Source: Mugil cephalus (Eukaryota; Chordata; Actinopteri; Mugiliformes; Mugilidae). From it: a stretch of DNA of 64,000 bases. The stretch covers positions 23,842,001 to 23,906,000 of the forward strand of contig NC_061773.1 of assembly GCF_022458985.1 (NCBI RefSeq), in the 5' to 3' direction. The notes under the pieces were generated by a model. That model searched no databases. It saw only the letters and a list, made by a program, of their open reading frames with translations, and was not told the DNA's origin. The translations under genes were made by a program, and so were the position numbers. How positions within the stretch are numbered: the first letter of the stretch is position 1; each line of letters starts with the position of its first letter. Positions 23,758 through 34,352 of this stretch are shown in pieces.

Positions 23758-26700
23758 AAAACGTGTGCGCGCAGCACCGGCCCCCCCCCCTTCCACCTCC
23801 CACTGACGACTTTGGAAACGGTCGTCATGGCGACACTTCAAATGGTGCTGATGAACTGATCAGCAATAGGTGATTGTTGAGCGATGATTCACCGCGGGCG
23901 CGGAGCCGTTGAGCCGGGGGCTTTTGTCGGTGCAGAGATGCTGGGAGTGCACGGCGCAGCCCACACTGTGAGATGCAGCAGCAGCAGCAGCAGCAGCAGC
24001 AGCACAGAGGACGCCGCTCCTTAGCTGGGGAGCTGATGGCCAGCGTGAGGTGGCGCAACCGCCGGCACTCGGACATCCTGCTGAACGTCCTGCAGCGCAG
24101 ACGCAGCTCTGCCCTGGAGATCCTCTCCTCCTCCTCCCACAGAGTCATGGTGGCCCTCAGTGTGAACCAGCCTCAGCCCCACACAGAGCAGAAGACCAGG
24201 AGATGTAACCAATAAGGAGCAATTAACTAGCGCTTTGCATTTAGAACGATGACTTAAGTGTGGCTTAAAAAACACAACCGACTGTTTTCAGATACATTTT
24301 CCTCGTGTTTCTTTTTCTTTTTTTTCTTTTTTTTTCCCCAGCCAATGCAAGGGTCCCTACTGCAAAGTACACCAAGATGGGGGAGACCCTGAGGCATGTC
24401 ATCCCCGGTCACATGCAGTGCTCCATGGCCTGTGGAGGGAAAGCCTGTAAATATGAGAACCCCTCTCGCTGGAGTGATGAGGAGCAAGCTATCAAGGGAC
24501 TCTACTCGTCCTGGTACGTTGGTTAGTCTTGGTAGTGTGCATGTATACTTTGTCTCTCGGGAGCTGCTCCCAGTCACAGCTGGTCACCGAAGTCCATATC
24601 AATAGTTTTATAAAAAAAAAAAAAAAAGTCAATATATTTCTTGTTTTCCATGTTTTTGTTTTTTGACTGTAACCATGTCAATATTTTTAAAATGGAACAA
24701 TAGAGAAAGTCACGTCTGTAGTTTTAGTGTGTGGTTTGGGATGTGTGTGAAGATCCCTTAATCCCTAATAAAACCTAATCAGACTTTTCTTTCACTTACA
24801 GGATTACTGACAACTTGCTAGCCATGGCAAGGCCTTCGACTGAAATCATAGAGAAATATAATATAATTGAACAATTTCTAAGGTACAGTCTCGTTCTTGT
24901 TTGCTTTACTCTTGTGCGGTTCCAGACGTCGGCGTTTGGTTATTGTGGTGTTGACTTATTGTGGCCTGTTGTGTGGACTGCTGCTGTGCTCAGGTGCGGT
25001 TTGAAGACGGTCATTAACCTACAGCGACCCGGAGAACACGCCAGCTGTGGCAACCCGCTGGAGCAGGAGAGTGGCTTCACTTATCGACCCGAAACTTTCA
25101 TGGAGGCAGGCAGTGAGTTTTCATATCGGCTGACTGGTTTAGTACAACATGACCCAAACAAATACACACACGTGGTTATTTTGGTAGTCGTTAGATAAGT
25201 GAAGGGAGATTGGCTACATCTAAACTTTGCCTACGGGCCGTTTGTTCAACTTGCACAATGTTCTGGCTTCAGAAAGAGTAGGCATGGCTTGGTGCTACAG
25301 CATAGGTCTTCAACAGGGGGTTCGTGACCCCTAGGGGCTCCGCAGAGGTACTGCAAGTGAGTCGCAAAATCTTTTGGTTGACATTTTTATATATGTGTTT
25401 TTAATTTTTCTTTACAAATTTAAATTTCTTTTATTATACGTAAACCAAATCAATCCAACATATTTTAGTAAAGGAGTAATGGAGCAGTTGGCATGGCAAC
25501 TAGTACTCGCCATCGTGTCGCATCCTGTTTCTGTAGCGTCAATAACTGAAACAAAACTTATCCAAACAAATTGACACTTGTACATGCATCAAAAATATAT
25601 TTACTGCTTATGTATATTCTATCTTATTTTTTTAGTAAACCCGAGTTTTAATGTTTTAGTTTGGCCCAAATCCCATCTCCTAACATAGAGGAGGTGGAGC
25701 TTATAATCTGTACTGCAGCCAGACACCAGGGGGAGCTCTACTTGCTTTCACTTTCACTTTTCACTTTAGAAGAGCAGTTTCGTTGACGCACATTTGCAGC
25801 ATTTTGGTAAACGCTGAAATCTTGTCCAATTTAGCCTTGTGTCTGTTTATACTGCCCGTAGATTTCTTATTGGATTCCACCGGCGATGTTCCTAGCAACT
25901 GATTTATTAACTATTGAGACTTGAAGCAGTTGGCACTAAGAATGTAGTAAAGACTTACCATGTGACCTGTTAGACTAGGAAGCTTTCTGGATTTTCATAT
26001 AATTTAAGGAGGAATCTGTATGACTAACCCGTGTTTTGGCTTTCTACATAAGCGTGAGAAGCGGTTGCAGGTATGGCGTGACAGGCAGAATTAACATTTC
26101 CCTCAGAGCCGTCAGTGTTTTGCCTACATCCAGATTGTGATGTGGTCCCTAGTAACCGAGTAATTCCAGAGGGATTTCACATATGTTTTGTGTTTGAAGG
26201 GTGGTATTCTTGACTCCTCTTCCTAACAAGCTCTCCTGAGACGTTAAGCAAGTTGACATTCAGTAGAACGTCTCCAGCATAAACACTGGCTTTTTAATGC
26301 ACAAGTTCTTCACCAAAACCAATTATGTATCAATCAGTGAGCTGGACATTTTGAAGATCTTCCATTTGACTTTACAGAAAGTTCCTTCCTGTTTCTATAT
26401 AATCTACAAGAAACAGTTAAGGTCTACGGTACAGAACTGGCTTAGGATACTAAGCATTTGTTGGAAGGATCTTTTCATGGATGCGTTGACAGGAAATTGT
26501 AGGCTCTGCCCTTTAATCATAAAGGGAGATAAAATGTAGATGATTATATATCTCAGTCCTTATCTATTATGCACAAAATGAAATACGCAGTACTCCTTTT
26601 ATGTTGTGCTGAGAATTTAGAGAAATTAGTCTATTGAAGCAATTTTTCTCAAGAGGTGTAAGTGGAGCAGTGTTCCCTTAGCAGCCACACTCTCTATACA

Positions 26701-29700
26701 TATCACACAGGATGAACCCTTTGGGAGAATAATAGACTTCCACTTTGCTGTCAGCTGTCTTCTCTCTCATACCCAAATCGTTTCTTATTTTTAATTCACT
26801 TAATTTGTTATTTTTTTCCATTGTGAGATTGATCTTATATCACCGTAAGGGCAACGGTTACTTGAAACACAACGGTAACGTTTCTATTTCTGACTGATGA
26901 AAAGATTATCACACTTACTCAACACTGCATGTAGATGAGTCAGAGTTTTTGATTTATTTACAATGAGCGGGGCAAAGTTTTAAGCGTCTCTTACCCACAT
27001 ATATCTTCGGTGATGGAGCACGTTAGAGATCACCTGAGGGCATCCATGGGGTCTTGAGAAGTATTAAAAAGTCTCATCACGACTTTATGAGGTTTTAAAA
27101 TTTGAAAGTAGTTTTGAGGTAAACTTTGAGTTTGAAAAAGTGTGTGAATTTGTTTGTTTATTTAAAAGCAAAGACGAACTGGTAACATAAAAACAGCCCT
27201 ACTGAAAATGCTGTATATGCATTAAACTACGGTAGTTTTGAGTTTTTACAAGTGTTTATGCACTAAACACATGTTCAGACTTTGCCTTTGATTTATTCTC
27301 CCAGCCTGTTTGAATTCTGTTGTATGGTAGTGATCTATAGTCTTTAACTAAAACTGTTAAGTTAAAGGTGTAAATGGTTACAATTCGAAGTGGTGGTGAG
27401 GTATTAAAAAATATTGAGAAGTCTTAAAATGCTATTGAAATAACTTCAGTATTCCTGTATGTACTTCACTTAACTAAATCTGCCATGATGCACCCACTGT
27501 CTTTGTGTTTTTCAGTCTATTACTACAACTTTGGGTGGAAGGACTATGGCGTGGCGTCTCTGACTACAATCCTCGACATGGTGAAAGTCATGTCATTTGC
27601 TGTGCAAGAGGGAAAAATGGCTGTTCACTGCCATGCCGGTCTTGGAAGAACAGGTTTGTGACACCAGCATTAAAGTGGCATAACTTAGCACCATGTTTGT
27701 TCTTTTAAAAATCCATTTTTTTATTTTTTTATTTAAATTTTGCACCTTCTCTCATTTAGGGGTGTTGTTGGCTTGTTACTTAGTATTCACGACCCGAATG
27801 AGTGCAGACCAGGCCATCCTGTTTGTGCGAGCCAAAAGACCCAACTCCATCCAGACCAGGGGCCAGCTGCTGTGCGTCAGGGAGTTTGCCCAGTTCCTGG
27901 TTCCTCTGCGCAATGTGTTCTCCTGCGCGGAACCCAAAGCGAGCGCCGTCACCTTGTCCCAGTATCTTACCCGGCAGCGCCACCTGCTGCACGGCTACGA
28001 GGCTCGCCAGATGAAGAACGTGCCAAAGATCGTCCAGCTCGTGTGCAGGCTCCTCATCGACATCGCTGCCAACAGGCAGGTGGTGGTGGAGGAGGAGTGG
28101 CTGGAGATCCCCGACCTCACGGCCGAGGTGGAGAAGACCGTGTCCCAGCAGGCTCTCCAGCAGCTCGGTAAGGAGATGAGGGGGAAAGGAATCCCCGTTC
28201 TACCTTGTTCATCTCAACCTCTCAGTCCACCAGCACCACAGTCCAGACCGGCTCACGATCAGCCTCTCGCCAGCGACAATGAGCTCGACCCTCTGTGGAG
28301 GCAGCAGAACGTGGAAAGCCCTCCGATACCTTTTCCGTCCAACACCCGAAGCCTCAGTGATTCTGCTCTTTACGCTGCTGTGGAGCGGCAGCGCCATTTT
28401 GAAACCCTGAAGAGAAACAAATCAATCAAGTGTCCGACAAGGCGTTCTTTGTCCCACAGCAACCTCACCGCCTGTAACTCTCCCAGATTTTGTGACCTGT
28501 CTCCTCAGGACATTATCAGCAGCGTTCAGGAACCTGAATCTACAGAAGCAAAGCGAGACACCGGATCCCCTCTTTTAAAAACGCTTCACAAGGGACAGCA
28601 CAGGTTTTCTTTAGATCTTTCTGATCAGGGAAGAAAATCCCACTGCACCCCCACATTCCCAGCCTTATCAACGAAGAGCCAGCTGGTAGCCAGTGAGGAG
28701 GATGTGTCAATGGATGGAGGAGGAGATACCACAGAGGTTCCTTTCATCACCCTCCAGTCTGAGCTCTCCCCAGAAGGCAGACGTCTGCTGGTGACCAGAG
28801 CTTTGGCCATGGACCTGATTGACAAGGATCTCACCTCCAAGGTCTCAGAGTGGCAGGTATAACCTTTTATTTACATTCCTCCAGCCTCTTTAAATCTAAC
28901 CTAATACTGACAGGTAGCGATTTGAAACTTGTTTAGATTACTGTAATGATTTTCCCCGGCTACTATTATTTCCTCCTCAGAAACAGATTTTGGACGCCCT
29001 GTTTATAGATGAACACTGTGACAACTGTGCAGCAGAATGAAAAGAATCTCTTAACTCAACAATATGTCCTCATTCTCTAAAAAAAAAGTCTACCATAGGT
29101 AGCTGACAATGTAGATTAATTTGGATTTCCATGCAGAACTTTCCTTCTCATTATATTGTCAGGTTGAATTTATGTATTTATGGACTTCTTCAAACAGTAG
29201 CACTGACATACTGTATCAGAAAGGACATCATTTGTTTGAGTAAAGCCAAATAAAAAAAAAACAGATGCCCCTATAGCACCACCAGGTGGATGCAAAGGTC
29301 AGCGAGTGGGAACAGAAAGTGTGGGAATCAGTGTTACCAGAGGCACCAGCATCAGACGAGATGATCCATCAGTCCCATTCTTGTGAAAATTGCGTATCTT
29401 TTAGAGAATTTCTTCACATTACACACGAAAATCCACTTGGACTCAAAGGGGAACGCCTTACATTCTGGTGTCCAAAGGTCAAAATCCGTGTGATGTCCCA
29501 ATCCATAACTCACGTATCTCATATGACGAACTTTCACATAAATGTCGAATAAAATAAAATTTAGTAGTGACATTTTGCCCAAATGTCAGCCAACAGCCCT
29601 GCACTATATCCCCCTTCACGATGTTCAAAGATCAGTTGAACTGATGATAATTTTGGAAGATGCAGTTTGTGGTTCTGTTAAACTGGATTCAACTAAATGT

Positions 29701-32390
29701 TTCTGCTCTTCAGCATTGCCTTGCAGGTTGTTAAAAATAATAGGAACATGTGTCCACAGTACAATGCACTAGTACAAAACAAATGCAGAATGCCATAACC
29801 TTAAAGAAGCTAAGATTTAGTGCAGGAATGTTATGCATTTGTTTCCACTAGTGTACCTCCTACACTATTAGATCAGTCTGAAGAGATATGTGGGTGTGAA
29901 CTGAGACTTCAGCTGTTTCACTGTTAGATTTGTCTTTGTTGCAATGTGCAGACGGAGCTGAACTCCAAAGAGGGGGCGTGGGAGAAGCTGTGCACAGAGA
30001 GAGACCCTCTGGTCCTGTCCTGTCTGATGTGGTCGTGGCTGGAGCAGCTCAAGGATCCAGTCATCAGCAGTGACGATATGAAAGCTCTTAGCGAGAAGAA
30101 CGTAAACCCGCAGAACGCCCTCGACTCACTGGAAAAGGTATTTTACTGTGATGAGTAAATGTTGTAGGATAATCCCACACTAGTAGGGGGCATTTACAGC
30201 TCAGAGATAAAATAAATAAGTAATGAAATCAATGAGTAAGTAAATGTAACCAAGATGAAAGAAGAAACGGGGATAATTACGGTTTCATTTATCTTGACAT
30301 ATTTAAACTGATGTGTGCGCACCATTTTTTTCCCTCATTCATAAAAAGCTAAAATCCCATCCACTGCACCAAACAGTAGAGGGACAGTGGAGCTCATTCT
30401 CCAGCAGACTGATTCAGGTCCACTCCCATAGTGAACGCTACAGAACGTCTTTTATACTTTACTCTACCCAGCTGTATAACAGCTCATCTTTTTGTAACAA
30501 CTACTATGACCAAGCAATTTCCTTTGTGGGTCATTAAAGTCTAAGTTGGTACTTGATAGAACCTCCTTTTCTTGCGTTCCTCATACAGCATTGAAATTTT
30601 GCTACAAATATATATACTTTTAACCCATTGAACTCAACAGTAGCTTTGATATTTTTTTTTAGCCTAATAATATGAGAATGAGGAGCTAGTTTGATTTCTA
30701 TGAAGTGAATTATGTCGAATGTGGTACGTGTCCGTGTCCAGTTTAATTCCCGCAGTGATAACATTCCCAGTGTTGGTCAGCACACTCCTAGTTGGGAGAA
30801 CAGCTGTGGATGAGGTCAGCAGCGAACCCAGGCCCGCCCTACCCATCAGTGTCAGTGGAAAAGTACACTGGAGTACACAGAGCAGCAACACAACATTTTC
30901 CCATGCTCTTCAAAGCAGACGAAAATGGTTATTTGCCCGCTACTGTGCGACTGTGGTGTTGTAACAGGTTAATTTAAATCCGAAACAACACAGCAATGTC
31001 GCACAATAACACAAACAAGTGGATAGAGGCAGCAAGCTGGAACTTTTCTCTACAACTGGCATCAACTAAATATAAAAAGCATAGAATTATTGAAAGGTAG
31101 GTAGGTATGTAGGTGGGTAGGTTGGTTGGTTGGTAGGTAGGTAATTTATTTTCGGCCCACCATCCACCATCCATAGGTAGGTAGGTAGATTAGTTGGTAA
31201 TTTATTTTCAGGCTACCGTAGATAGGTAGGTAGGTAGGTAGGTAGGTAGGTAGGTAATTTATCTTTGGGCTACCGTAGGTAGGTTGGTTTGTTGGTAGAT
31301 TGGTAGGTAGGTAGGTAATTTCTTTTTGGGCTACCATAGGTAGGCAGGTAGGTTGATTTGTTGGCATATTGGCATAGGCAGGTAGGTAGGTAATTTATTT
31401 TCGGCCTACCGTAGGCAGGTAATTTATCTTTCGGCTACCGTAGGTAGGTAGGTAGGTAGGTAGGTAGGTAGGTTTGTTGGTAGATTGTTAGGTAGGTAAT
31501 TTATTTTCATGCTACCGTAGGTTGGTTGGTTGGTTTGTTGGAAGATTGGTAGGTAGGTAGGTAGGTAATTTCTTTTTGGGCTACCATAGGTAGGTAGGTA
31601 GGTTGATTTGTTGGCAGATTGGCATAGGCAGGTAGGTAGGTAATTTATTTTCGGCCTACTGTAGACAGGTAATTTATCTTTAGGTAGGTAGGTAGGTAGG
31701 TAGGTTTGTTGGTTGGTAGGTTGATTGGTAGGTTGGTAGATAGGTAATTTATTTTCAGCACCCCATCAGTAGGCAGGTAAGTAGGTAGGTAGGTTGGTAG
31801 GTTGAAACCAAAGCTTATATGATGCCTGCCCTTTTCCATCTTTCACATCATCATCTCGACAAAACAAAAACGTCAGAAAGAAACAAAGATTAACAATTAA
31901 ATAATCGCCGATATAACAGTGAAAAAAAAACACAAAAAAGACGACACTGCAACCAATAGTCTTAATGTGGACAAAGTTCTACATGGATCAAATACACGAT
32001 TCATGAAAGATAAACCAAAGTACAATAACATCCCAAGATGTAAGGATGAATCTGTTGTCATGTGTTCTCCACCCACAGGGTCACAGGCTCACTTTGCTGT
32101 GTATTCTCGACTGTGCTGCTCATCTCCTGCCAGTGCCTGAAGAAGTGGAGAATAGTTTTCTGAACCAAACAATTAAAGTGTTTACTAAGGTGGGCCCTCA
32201 CACACACAGCGTAGTACGTCAAACACAGTGAGTTGTGCGTTTGGTGGGTTTTTAAGACGTCTCCTTTCCTCTCCAGATCGACGCTGCCTCAGAGAAGAAC
32301 GAGTCCTCGTACATGACACTGAAAGCAATCCTGACTCCCATTCTTCATGAGCTGAGAGACAAAGCCGTGGAGGAGAACGAAGATTTCTAA
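20605..32390 (+). CDS. ptpdc1: protein tyrosine phosphatase domain-containing protein 1, nine coding exons
   Basis: A cysteine-dependent phosphatase of the dual-specificity/CDC14-like group; its family is linked to centrosome and cilium function. Exons are 20,605-20,692, 24,342-24,513, 24,802-24,882, 24,994-25,112, 27,516-27,653, 27,760-28,856, 29,952-30,137, 32,079-32,189 and 32,277-32,390. They sum to 2,106 nt with all phases consistent, giving 701 aa (human about 754). The N-terminal region carries YTKMGETLRHVIPGHMQCSM and NLQRPGEHASCGNPLEQESG. The catalytic P-loop HCHAGLGRTG has nucleophile Cys192 and Arg198. The likely general-acid Asp163 lies in NFGWKDYG. Residues from about 300 to 550 are Ser/Pro-rich and poorly conserved. 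The helical C-terminal region (WSWLEQLKDPV, LLCILDCAAHL) is conserved. All key residues are present, so the enzyme looks active. Confidence 0.95.
22426..22952 (+). mobile_element. non-autonomous DNA transposon with 21-bp terminal inverted repeats
   Basis: The left end CCATAGACTGTATAAATATGG and the reverse complement of the right end agree at 20 of 21 positions. Short A-rich 'gtaaaaa' flanks on both sides look like a target-site duplication. There is no transposase frame. Relatives occur at about 25,480, 47,585 (inverted) and 58,780-59,335. The superfamily is not assigned. It lies in ptpdc1 intron 1. Confidence 0.7.
23719..23757. repeat. (TG)n microsatellite in ptpdc1 intron 1
   Basis: A TG tract with one TTTG interruption, followed about 20 bases later by a C-rich run. 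Confidence 0.9.
23973..24204 (+). CDS. ptpdc1: candidate alternative first exon of ptpdc1 (poly-Gln N terminus)
   Basis: The ATG at 23,973 opens a frame starting with Met and nine Gln encoded by (CAG)9. A basic stretch follows (VRWRNRRHSDILLNVLQRRR), then Ser-rich sequence ending EQKTRR. A donor AGAT|GTAACC at 24,204 leaves phase 1, exactly what the shared exon at 24,342 needs, so the join reads RRSNARVPTAKY. The block is GC-rich and lies only 137 bases upstream of exon 2. The product would be 749 aa, close to the human length. Known: ptpdc1 has several N-terminal isoforms in vertebrates. Inferred: this one is used. The internal Met at 24,036 is another possible start. Confidence 0.6.
24342..24513 (+). 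CDS. ptpdc1: ptpdc1 coding exon 2
   Basis: It follows a long polypyrimidine tract ending CCCCAG. It encodes ANARVPTAKYTKMGETLRHV, IPGHMQCSMACGGKACKYEN and AIKGLYSSW, nearly identical to the mammalian N-terminal region. The donor CTG|GTACGT splits the Trp codon. Confidence 0.95.
24802..24882 (+). CDS. ptpdc1: ptpdc1 coding exon 3
   Basis: 81 nt between ACTTACAG and AG|GTACAG. It encodes ITDNLLAMARPSTEIIEKYN and IIEQFLR, part of the substrate-pocket side of the phosphatase fold. Confidence 0.95.
24994..25112 (+). CDS. ptpdc1: ptpdc1 coding exon 4
   Basis: 119 nt. It encodes CGLKTVINLQRPGEHASCGN, PLEQESGFTYRPETFMEAG and the first base of the next Ile codon. The donor is GCA|GTGAGT. Confidence 0.95.
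25301..25480 (-). mobile_element. hAT-like MITE remnant (minus orientation) in a ptpdc1 intron
   Basis: It begins 'ggtcttcaacagggggttcg' and continues through 'gtactgcaag', '...cgcaaaatcttttggttgac' and 'aatccaacatattttagtaa'. Each segment is the reverse complement of the element at 42,324-42,666 or of the copy near 54,100. It abuts a fragment of a second family at about 25,480. Confidence 0.6.
25480..25760 (+). mobile_element. truncated copy of the 'catagactgtata' inverted-repeat element
   Basis: 'gttggcatggcaactagtac', 'tatccaaacaaattgacact' and 'ggaggtggagcttat...agacaccagggggagctcta' match the interior of the complete element at 22,426-22,952. Both terminal repeats are missing. Confidence 0.65.
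27516..27653 (+). CDS. ptpdc1: ptpdc1 coding exon 5 (catalytic core)
   Basis: It encodes YYYNFGWKDYGVASLTTILD followed by MVKVMSFAVQEGKMAVHCHA and GLGRT. It carries the catalytic Cys192-X5-Arg198 loop and the candidate acid Asp163. The donor ACAG|GTTTGT leaves phase 1. Confidence 0.96.
27760..28856 (+). CDS. ptpdc1: ptpdc1 coding exon 6 (large exon, Ser/Pro-rich linker)
   Basis: 1,097 nt after CATTTAG. It completes GVLLACYLVFTTRMSADQAI and RAKRPNSIQTRGQLLCVREF, the end of the phosphatase domain. A long linker follows, probably disordered, with many Ser and basic residues (LKRNKSIKCPTRRSLSHSNL). It then enters LQSELSPEGRRLLVTRALAM near the donor CAG|GTATAA. The first Met of the long open frame lies in the intron and is not the start. 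Confidence 0.95.
29952..30137 (+). CDS. ptpdc1: ptpdc1 coding exon 7
   Basis: 186 nt after TGTGCAG. It encodes TELNSKEGAWEKLCTERDPL, VLSCLMWSWLEQLKDPVISS and ALDSLEK, matching the conserved mammalian C-terminal region. The donor is AAG|GTATTT. Confidence 0.94.
30360..30545 (+). repeat. non-LTR retrotransposon 3'-end fragment in a ptpdc1 intron
   Basis: 'ccagcagactgattcaggtc', 'ctgtataacagctcatcttt' and 'tttcctttgtgggtcattaa' in that order are characteristic of the 3' end of a fish LINE, where the reverse-transcriptase C terminus passes into a short UTR. The coding part is heavily mutated. Confidence 0.6.
31094..31806. repeat. higher-order TAGG/TTGG tetranucleotide array
   Basis: Blocks of (GGTA)n and (GGTT)n are separated by a recurring spacer of the form TAATTTATTTTCGGCCTACC. 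I count about eleven spacers. Spacer variants repeat at a distance of 250 bases (31,315 and 31,565; 31,391 and 31,641; 31,419 and about 31,668), so the array has a ~250-bp higher-order unit present about twice. It lies wholly in the intron between ptpdc1 exons 7 and 8. On the minus strand it reads as LPTYLPTN-type repeats, which I regard as meaningless. Confidence 0.9.
32079..32189 (+). CDS. ptpdc1: ptpdc1 coding exon 8
   Basis: 111 nt after CCCACAG. The correct frame reads GHRLTLLCILDCAAHLLPVP then EEVENSFLNQTIKVFTK, clearly homologous to the mammalian Gln/His-start segment. The donor is AAG|GTGGGC. It is not apparent from open frames alone. Confidence 0.93.
32277..32390 (+). CDS. ptpdc1: ptpdc1 coding exon 9 (C terminus, stop)
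   Basis: 114 nt after TCTCCAG. It encodes IDAASEKNESSYMTLKAILT then PILHELRDKAVEENEDF and TAA. The end differs from mammals but keeps the helical LKKI/LEEKR-like character and the phase. Confidence 0.88.
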   Translation: MDAASEKNESSYMTLKAILTPILHELRDKAVEENEDF

Positions 32391-33411
32391 CCAGTCTGAC
32401 GAGAGGATGTGTTACAAACAGGGTTCCGCTCTCATTTGTGGGCATTACAGCATTAAAAGCCAGTTTCTTTGCGGCGGATACTGCTTAAAATCTGCCAAAC
32501 CCTTGTTTTTTTGAAGCTATTTGACACTACACCATGTCATTTGAAGTTTTAACTTTCTGTTTTTCCTTTGAAGCTCTTAATAGTACTGCCATTCCCAACG
32601 TTAACGTGCCACTGTGGTCGGTTTGAAACATTTGTCGTCCGTTCTACTGTAATAATTGTGAGGGACTAGATGTCGCTTGTATGATCAAACTCGTAGCCGT
32701 TAGAAAATGACTAAGAAATGTTTTCATTCTGTTTTTTTTTTGTTGTCTTATTTAAACGTGTAACTCGGCGTTGAGAGCTGTTGGGATGGGGTCTTATTTA
32801 AAACCAAAAGATATTTTTACACTGTGCATATGCTACAACGTGTCTTATTTATTCAAACGTTCTAAGTCGCGCCCTTAAAAAAAAAGTTGCTTCGTTCCTC
32901 TAGAATGTTTTTGTGCTTTTCTCGAGTCAAATGCAAAATTGTTGGCTGTTGTTATGGCAATGCAAACTCGACAGGCGACAGCGCATTTGCTTTTTTCCAA
33001 TCAGTTTTGTGTTCTTAATAATTGTGCGTACCAAAAACATGCTGTTCTGTCATACATGTCCATGCACTTGTGAAACGTCAATCTGCCTCTTCTGTTGCGT
33101 TTAGCACAACGTCGTCTGCCTCAACTGAAAGGGCCTCTGTCTGCACTCTGTGACGTTGCCTCTCCAGTGTGTGTGTGTGTGTGTATGTTTATGTATGTGT
33201 GTATGTGTGTGTGTGGCTGTTGAGAAAAGTATGGACACCGCCTTTCACCTCGTATGTCTCATGTTTGGACATAATGTAATGTAGATCTCTGGACACATGC
33301 TGAATGTGGAACACCGATGGTAAATACGATTATAATTACATGAGACATTTTACTGTGGAGACTTTTCAACAAGCACTATTTTTTTCATTGTTACAACTGG
33401 CTACTTACAGA

Positions 33412-33417
33412 ATTAAA
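33412..33417 (+). terminator. ptpdc1: probable ptpdc1 poly(A) signal (ATTAAA)
   Basis: ATTAAA followed within about 30 bases by a GT-rich element (ggacgtgtgtgg). It would give a 3' UTR of about 1 kb that includes a GT microsatellite near 33,168. An ATTAAA at 32,453 is a possible earlier site. Confidence 0.5.
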
Positions 33418-33439
33418 CACAACTGACTGCAGGACGTGT

Positions 33440-34100
33440 GTGGACCGAGTCTTTGTATTCTCTTTCTTTTATTTTTTTTATTTGATAAAGAAAAGTGAGC
33501 TGAGTGGGGAAAACAGTTCACCTCCTTTTAATGTGTGCAAATATTCCATATTCCTCTCTTGAAGTTTCTTGAAGACAATATGTCTGTTGGATCTCATGTT
33601 TTGGGGTTTCTGCCCATGTGGGAATAGGAGGAAATCAGGGTGTAGATGCACAGGTTAAGCAATCATTCAAATCTCTTTATAATATCCAGAAAGATATGAG
33701 TTTGGGAGAGCAGAAAAAGGTAGAGACAGTCAGGATATGATAGGACTTAATCTGACTCTTCATGAGATAATTTAACAGTAATAAACATACTGTTTTCATC
33801 CTGAATTGGTTCATATCTATCTGATTATCTGGTTAACTTTTAATTTTGAACATGTTAGTGAAAATAAACACAATAAAATAAAAGAGATAGACAATACATT
33901 AAAAAAAAAACAAATGTTTCCACATGCTTTTTTTGCAAATGTATCTACATGTTCAAAAAGGAGTATGAAGAAGTAAATATATCTCCTCTATCTATATTTT
34001 CTTCCATCTCTGTTGTTCTGTACGCTTATTTTATTTTTAGTTTACATTAATCTTATTTTATTGTATGGTTCTATTTAGTTTTGGTTCTTTAGATTGTTTC
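33440..34100. other. AT-rich intergenic DNA between ptpdc1 and the let-7 unit
   Basis: No exon, RNA or element was recognised. The sequence is AT-rich with short A and T runs. Confidence 0.6.
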
Positions 34101-34102
34101 CC

Positions 34103-34173
<71 letters not shown>
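34103..34173. repeat. (TCTA)n tetranucleotide microsatellite
   Basis: About 17 CTAT units, ending in degenerate 'ccgtccatccatcc'. It sits directly upstream of the candidate let-7 host first exon. Confidence 0.92.
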
Positions 34174-34195
34174 CGTCCATCCATCCTCTCCTGTC

Positions 34196-34352
34196 TGTTA
34201 GATGGCGCCAACGAATCCTCAAGCTGGTTCCCAACCCTCAAATAAAACCAAGCGAAGAAGAAGAAGAAGAAGAAGCCGCATCCAGCGAAGAACCACGAAG
34301 AAGAAGAAGAAGAAGCAGTGAGGGTGGAGGACCGTCTCGACATGGCAGACAG
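34196..34352 (+). ncRNA. candidate first exon and promoter of the let-7 host transcript
   Basis: A purine-rich block with two GAAGAAGAAG runs (34,254-34,273 and about 34,298-34,316) leads to CGACATGGCAGACAG|GTGGGT, a good donor with exon end at 34,352. The following 500 bases are CpG-rich, as at a promoter. It is the nearest plausible transcription start upstream of the let-7 hairpins on the same strand. GAA runs can act as exonic splice enhancers. The link to let-7 is inferred from position only, and the exact 5' end is unknown. Confidence 0.35.

Noticed and set aside
25000-25200. Reading past the exon-4 donor of ptpdc1 as one longer exon
   Set aside because: The GTGAGT donor at 25,113 joins the next exon in phase and restores MEAGIYYYNFGW; read-through gives unconserved sequence.
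31094-31806. Minus-strand frames reading LPTYLPTN repeats
   Set aside because: They are translations of the TAGG/TTGG array inside an intron.
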